Assembly: GCA_030068075.1 (NCBI GenBank)
Contig: CM057829.1
Span: 90,614,889-90,678,888 of the forward strand
Direction of reading: 5' to 3'
From: Paguma larvata
Lineage: Eukaryota > Chordata > Mammalia > Carnivora > Viverridae
DNA length: 64,000 nucleotides
The position numbers and the translations under genes are program-made. How positions within the stretch are numbered: position 1 is the first letter of the stretch; each line of letters opens with the position of its first letter. Shown here piece after piece: positions 59,901-64,000 of the stretch. The notes under the pieces are model-generated. The model was not told the DNA's origin. It searched no databases and saw only the letters and a list, made by a program, of their open reading frames with translations.

Positions 59901-60270
59901 ACAAAATGTTACATATTAAAATTTATCCGAAGTACACAGGAAAAAACTAAGCAACCTTTAAAAAAAAGCAAAAATCATGTTAAAATGGTCAATTTTTTCT
60001 TGAAACATAGTACATCATTATAGACACTTTAAAAATCTTCCTGTGAAAAGCATGATAATGTAAAATCTTGTCTAAAAACAAAAAGTGTTATGAGAAGAGT
60101 TTCAATAATATAAAAGGCAATATTGAATATTTATTATGATGTGACTAGACATTTTGGGATTGATATACATTAACTTGTTTCTTATGTAGTGAATATATGG
60201 CCTTGAGATTGCATGTTTTTTAACTATAAGTTGCTTAGACAAAAATGTGATTCTGATTTACTACATATAT
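59901..60270. other. Unassigned AT-rich DNA
   Basis: Nothing recognisable. This is the 3' flank of the L1 that follows. Confidence 0.4.
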
Positions 60271-60304
60271 GTTTTATTTATTTATTTATTTATTTATTTA
60301 TTTT
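60271..60304. repeat. (TTTA)n, the L1 tail
   Basis: Seven or more TTTA units, the complement of a TAAA-patterned L1 poly(A) tail. Confidence 0.95.
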
Positions 60305-61786
60305 TCAAGTTTCTATTTAAATTCCAGTCAGTTACAATTCAATGTAATATTAGTTTCAAGTATAGAATTTAGTGATTCATCACTTACATACAATACCCAT
60401 TGCTCATCATAAGTGCCTTTCTTAACCTCCATCACTTACTCATTACCCATTATCCAAACCACCTCTCCTCCTGTAACCCTCAGTGTGTGCTCTATAGTTA
60501 AGAGTCTGTTTCCTGGTTTGTTTCTTTTTTCCCCCCTACTCTGTGGTCATCTGTTATGTCTCTTAAATTACACACATAAGTGAAACACTATGGTATTTGT
60601 CTTTCTCTGACTGAAGGATTTCACTTAGCATAATACTCTCTAGCTCCATCCATGTCATTGCAAATGACAAGATATCATCATTTTTATAGCTGAGTAAGAT
60701 TTCATTGTACTTACATATACCACTTCTTTTTCTGTTCATCAGTCAATGGTTATCTGAGCTCCTTCTATAATTTGGCTATTGTTGGCAATGCTGCTGCAAA
60801 CATCGGGATGCATGTGTCACTTCAAATCAGTATTTTTGTAATCTTTGGTTAAAAACCTACCAGTACAATTGCTGGATCATAGGATTGTTCTATTTTTAAC
60901 ATTTTGAGGAGCCTCCATACTGTTTTCCAGAGTGGCTGCACCAATTTGCATTCCCACTATCAGTGTAAGAAGATTCTCCTTTCTCCACATCCTCGCCAAC
61001 ATCTGTTATTTCCTGTGTTGTCAATTTTAGCCATTCTGACAGGTGTAAGGTGATATCTCATTGTGGTTTCGATATTTCCCTGATGGTGAGTGATGTTAAG
61101 CCTCTTTTCATGTCTGTTAACCATCTGGATGACCTCCTTGAAATAATGTCTGTTCATGTCTTCTGCCCATTTCTTAACTGGATTATTTGTTTTTTTGGAT
61201 TTTTGAGTTTGATAAGATCTTTATAGGTTGTGGATACTAATCCTTAATCAGATATGCCATTTGCAAATATCTTTCTCTCATTCCGTAGGTTGCCTTTTAG
61301 CTTTGTTGCTTGTTTACTTCATTGTGCAGAAGTGTTTCATCTTGAAGTCTCAATAGTTTATTTTTGCTTTTGTTTCTCTTGACTCAGGAGACATAGCTAG
61401 TAAGAAGTTGCTACAACTGCTGTCAAAGAGGTTACTGCCTGCGTTCTCCCCTAGGATTTTGATGCTTTCCTTTCTTATATTTAGGTCTTTCATCCATTTT
61501 GAATTTGTTCTTGAGTATGGTGTAAAAAAGTGGTTCAGCTTCATTCTTTTGCATGTTGCTGTCCATTTTCCCAAAACCATTTGTTGAAGAGATTGTCTTT
61601 TTCCCATTGGATATTCTTTCCTGCTTTGTCAATGATTAGTTGACCATATAGTGTGGGTACATTTCTGGGTTTTCTATTCTGTTGCATTGATCTACGTGTC
61701 TGTTTTTGTGCCAGTACCAATCTGTCTTGCTCAATACAGCTTTGTTTTATAACTTCAAATCTGGAATTGTGATACTTCCAGCATTG

Positions 61787-61787
<1 letters not shown>

Positions 61788-61824
<37 letters not shown>
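61788..61824. repeat. Poly-T run, 37 bases, inside L1 ORF2
   Basis: L1 elements usually have a short T-rich stretch here. In this copy it has grown to 37 uninterrupted T. It is likely unstable, and its length may also be inaccurate in sequencing. Confidence 0.95.
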
Positions 61825-63060
61825 CAAGAATGCTTTGGCCATTCAGGGTGTTTTGTGGTTTCTATACAGATTTTAGGGTTTTTTGCTCTAGCCTTGTAAA
61901 AAATGTTGGTGGTATTTTGATGGGGATTGTATTAAATGCGTAGATTGCTTTGGGTAGTATATACATTTTAAAAATATCTATTCTTCCAATTCATGAGCAT
62001 GGAATGCTTTTCCATTTCTTTGTGTCATCTTCAATTTCTGTCATAAGTGTCTATAGTTTTCAGACTACACACCTTTTAGCTCTTTGGTTAGGTTTATTCC
62101 TAGTTATCTTATTGTTTTGGTGCAATTGTAAATGTAATAGATTCCTTGATTTCTCTTTCTGCTGCTTCATTATCAGGGTATTGAAACACAACAGATTTCT
62201 GTATGTTGGTTTTGAGTCCTGCAACTTTACTGAGTTTGTCTATCAGTTTTAGAAATATTTTGGTGGAGTCTTTTGGGTTTTCTACATAGAGTATCATGTC
62301 ATCTGGAAATAGTGAACGCTTGACTCTTCTTTACCAATTTTGAAGACTTTTATTTCTTTATGTTGTCTGCTGAGGCTACTACTTCTAGTACTATGTTAAA
62401 TAACAATGGTGAGAGGGGAAATTCCTGTCTTGTTCCTGACTACAGAGGAAAAGCTCTCAGTTTTTCCCCTTTGAGGATGATATTATATGTGGGTTTTTCA
62501 TATATGGACTTTATTATGTTGAGGTATGTGCCCTCTATCCCTACCTTGTTGAAGATTTTTATTGTGAATAGGTGCTATACTTTGTCAAACTTTTTTTCTG
62601 CATCTGTTGAGAGGATAATATGGTTGTTATCCTTTTCCTTTATTAATGCGTCTTATCATGCTGATTGATTTGTAGGTATTGACCCAGTCTTGCATCCCAG
62701 GAATAAATTGCATTTGATCATAGTAAATGATTATTTTAATGTACTGTTGGATTTGATTTGCTAGTATTTTGTTGAGAATTTTTGTATCCATGTATATAAA
62801 GGATATTGGCGTATAGTTCTCATTTTTAGTAGAGTCTTTGGTTTTGAATTAGGGTAATTCTGGGCTCATAGAATACGTTTGGAAATTTTCCTTCCATTTC
62901 TATTTTTTGGAATACTTTGAGAATAATTTGTATTAACACATCTTTAAATGTTTGGTAAAATTCCCCTGGGAAGCCTTCTGGCCCTGGACTTTTGTTCGTT
63001 GGGAGATTCCTGGTTCAATTTCTTTGCTGGTTATCAGTCTCCTCAAGTTTTCCATTTCTA

Positions 63061-63388
63061 CTAAAAACTACTCAATGCTCATGCCAAATTGAAGTTGATT
63101 AACCTCTGACCATTACAGATCATTTAATGAGGCAGCGTGCACACTGGCATGGAGAAGGCTCTGTCAAAATGCTGAGTCTGAGATGATTCATTTTCTGGAG
63201 CTCTTTGTTTTGCTCCCAGCCCACATAATTTGACTCTTGTCATGCTCACACAAGGCTGGGGGCTTTATGTGAATCCCAACCAGTCACAGTTGTTGGCAGA
63301 ACATCCTGGTGGAGAATGATAGTGGTTTTTCATGTATAAAAAATGTATGTGATCAACAAAAAATAAAATTTTCTTTTCTCTAAAAAAA
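63061..63388 (+). pseudogene. 5'-truncated processed retrocopy nested in L1
   Basis: L1 sequence stops at 63060 and resumes at about 63389. The 328 bp between are not L1 and are clearly GC-richer (CACTGGCATGGAGAAGGCTC, CCCAACCAGTCACAGTTGTT). They end with an AATAAA signal at 63362-63367, about 15 bases before a short A run (63382-63388), as expected for the 3' end of an mRNA. TTCCATTTCT(A) at 63050-63060 and TTCCATATCTTC at 63389-63400 are a plausible target duplication. It looks like a 3' UTR; I do not recognise the parent gene. Confidence 0.75.
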
Positions 63389-64000
63389 TTCCATATCTTC
63401 CTGTTTTGGTTCTCTAATTTTGATTTCTAAACCAATTTCTAAAATGTTTAAACCAATATCTAAAAAATTGGTTTATATGTTTCTTAAATTTATCCATTTC
63501 TTCCAGATTGATTTGCTGTTATATAATTTTTCATAATATTCTTTTATAATTGTTTTCTGTGGTGTTGGTTGTGGTCTGTCCTCTCTCATTTGTTTTTATT
63601 TATTTGGGTCCTGTCTCTTTTCTTTTTGATAAGTCTCGCTAGGGGTTTATCAATTTTATCAATTTTTTCAAAGATCCAGCTCCTGGTTTCATCAATCTGT
63701 TCTACTAGTTTTTTTCAGTTTCTCTATCATCTATTTCTGCCTTATTATTTATTTTATCGATTTTCTGCTGGCTCTAGGCTTCACTTGTTCTTTTTCTAGC
63801 TCCTTTACATGTAAGGTTTGGTCATTCATTTGAAAATTTTCTTTCTTCTTGAGTGGAAAGTATATTGCTATATACTTCCCTCTTGTGACTGCTTTTGTTG
63901 CATCCACAAAGTTTTGGGATGCCATGCACTCATGTTGTTGGTTTTTATGTATTTTTAAATTTCTTCTTTAATTTCTTGGTTGACCCACTCATTCTTTAAC

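Larger units (their letters stand above)
60271..64000 (-). mobile_element. Carnivoran L1, minus strand, runs off window
   Basis: About 3.7 kb of L1 lies antisense, with its A tail at the left (60271-60304, a TTTA array on the plus strand). The 3' UTR spans about 60305-60560 (words CAATGTAATATTAGTTTCAA and TAGTTAAGAGTCTGTTTCCT), and ORF2 sequence fills the rest to the edge. Its order is continuous apart from a poly-T expansion and one nested retrocopy. The 5' end is outside the window, so full length is unknown. Confidence 0.92.
60560..64000 (-). pseudogene. L1 ORF2 remnant (endonuclease/RT protein), disabled
   Basis: ORF2 encodes the L1 endonuclease and reverse transcriptase that copy L1 and SINE RNAs into DNA. 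Here only broken pieces can be read on the minus strand. 62109-62297 covers the part after the RT active site (NIQKSVVFQYPDNEA, then PFTIAP). 61350-61607 carries the block with PYSRTNSKWMKDLNIRKES. 60960-61157 carries [13 protein letters not shown] and RCWRGCGE of the C-terminal Cys-rich region, followed by two adjacent stop codons. At 62298-62309 the RT active-site box reads FPDD where L1 normally has FADD. Frameshifts separate the pieces, and a 37-base T run and a 328-bp insertion interrupt it. It cannot make an active protein. Confidence 0.9.

Overview
This window is AT-rich mammalian nuclear DNA from a carnivoran, most likely a feliform and probably a cat-family (Felidae) genome. The diagnostic evidence is about 27 copies of the tRNA-Lys-derived SINEC of feliform type. 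Its head reads close to GGGGCGCCTGGGTGGCTCAG, it has a CT-rich middle, and it ends in an AAATAAATAAACGTTAAAAA tail. Carnivoran-type LINE-1 3' ends are also present. I see no protein-coding exon, functional RNA gene, CpG island, operon or CRISPR array. The window reads as intergenic or deep-intronic gene-poor sequence. Every ORF above 60 codons is either a shadow of a repeat or AT-rich chance reading.

Layout. 1-11 kb: unique AT-rich DNA with young and old SINEs, ancient antisense L1M pieces (925-1430, 8150-8620), a sense L1 with a large internal deletion (6535-7890), a 5'-truncated carnivoran L1 3' end (9625-9845) and L1 endonuclease-region remnants (9990-10310). 11-13.6 kb: unassigned single-copy-looking DNA. 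13.6-22.3 kb: repeat-dense, with an L2, an L1M interrupted by a MaLR LTR that is itself interrupted by a SINE, two further MaLR-type LTRs, and four SINEs packed into about 1 kb, one nested in another. 22.3-40 kb: mostly unassigned DNA with L1M remnants, three MIR-like fragments and microsatellites. 40-48 kb: SINEs, three perfect tandem copies of a 44-bp unit beside a SINE, a MER5A-like hAT transposon fossil, and a long antisense L1M split by a younger L1 3' end. 48-60 kb: mostly unassigned AT-rich DNA, another L1M, four SINEs, a palindrome and a GGAA-type tract. 60.3-64 kb: a carnivoran L1 on the minus strand that runs off the right edge. It is disabled by stops, frameshifts and a changed reverse-transcriptase motif, and it carries a 37-base T run and a nested processed retrocopy.

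No genes here work together as a system. The functional story is one of successive L1-driven insertions: L1 itself, SINEs using L1 machinery, and a retrocopied mRNA 3' end. I found no convincing undescribed biological system. The best leads are structural: a 27-bp SINE fragment duplicated out of context, an ultra-short 37-bp SINE insertion with target duplications, the 44-bp tandem block, a 42-bp near-palindrome, and the L1-nested retrocopy. Family names below the level of SINEC, L1, L2, MIR, MaLR and MER5 come from remembered consensus resemblance, not from a database search.
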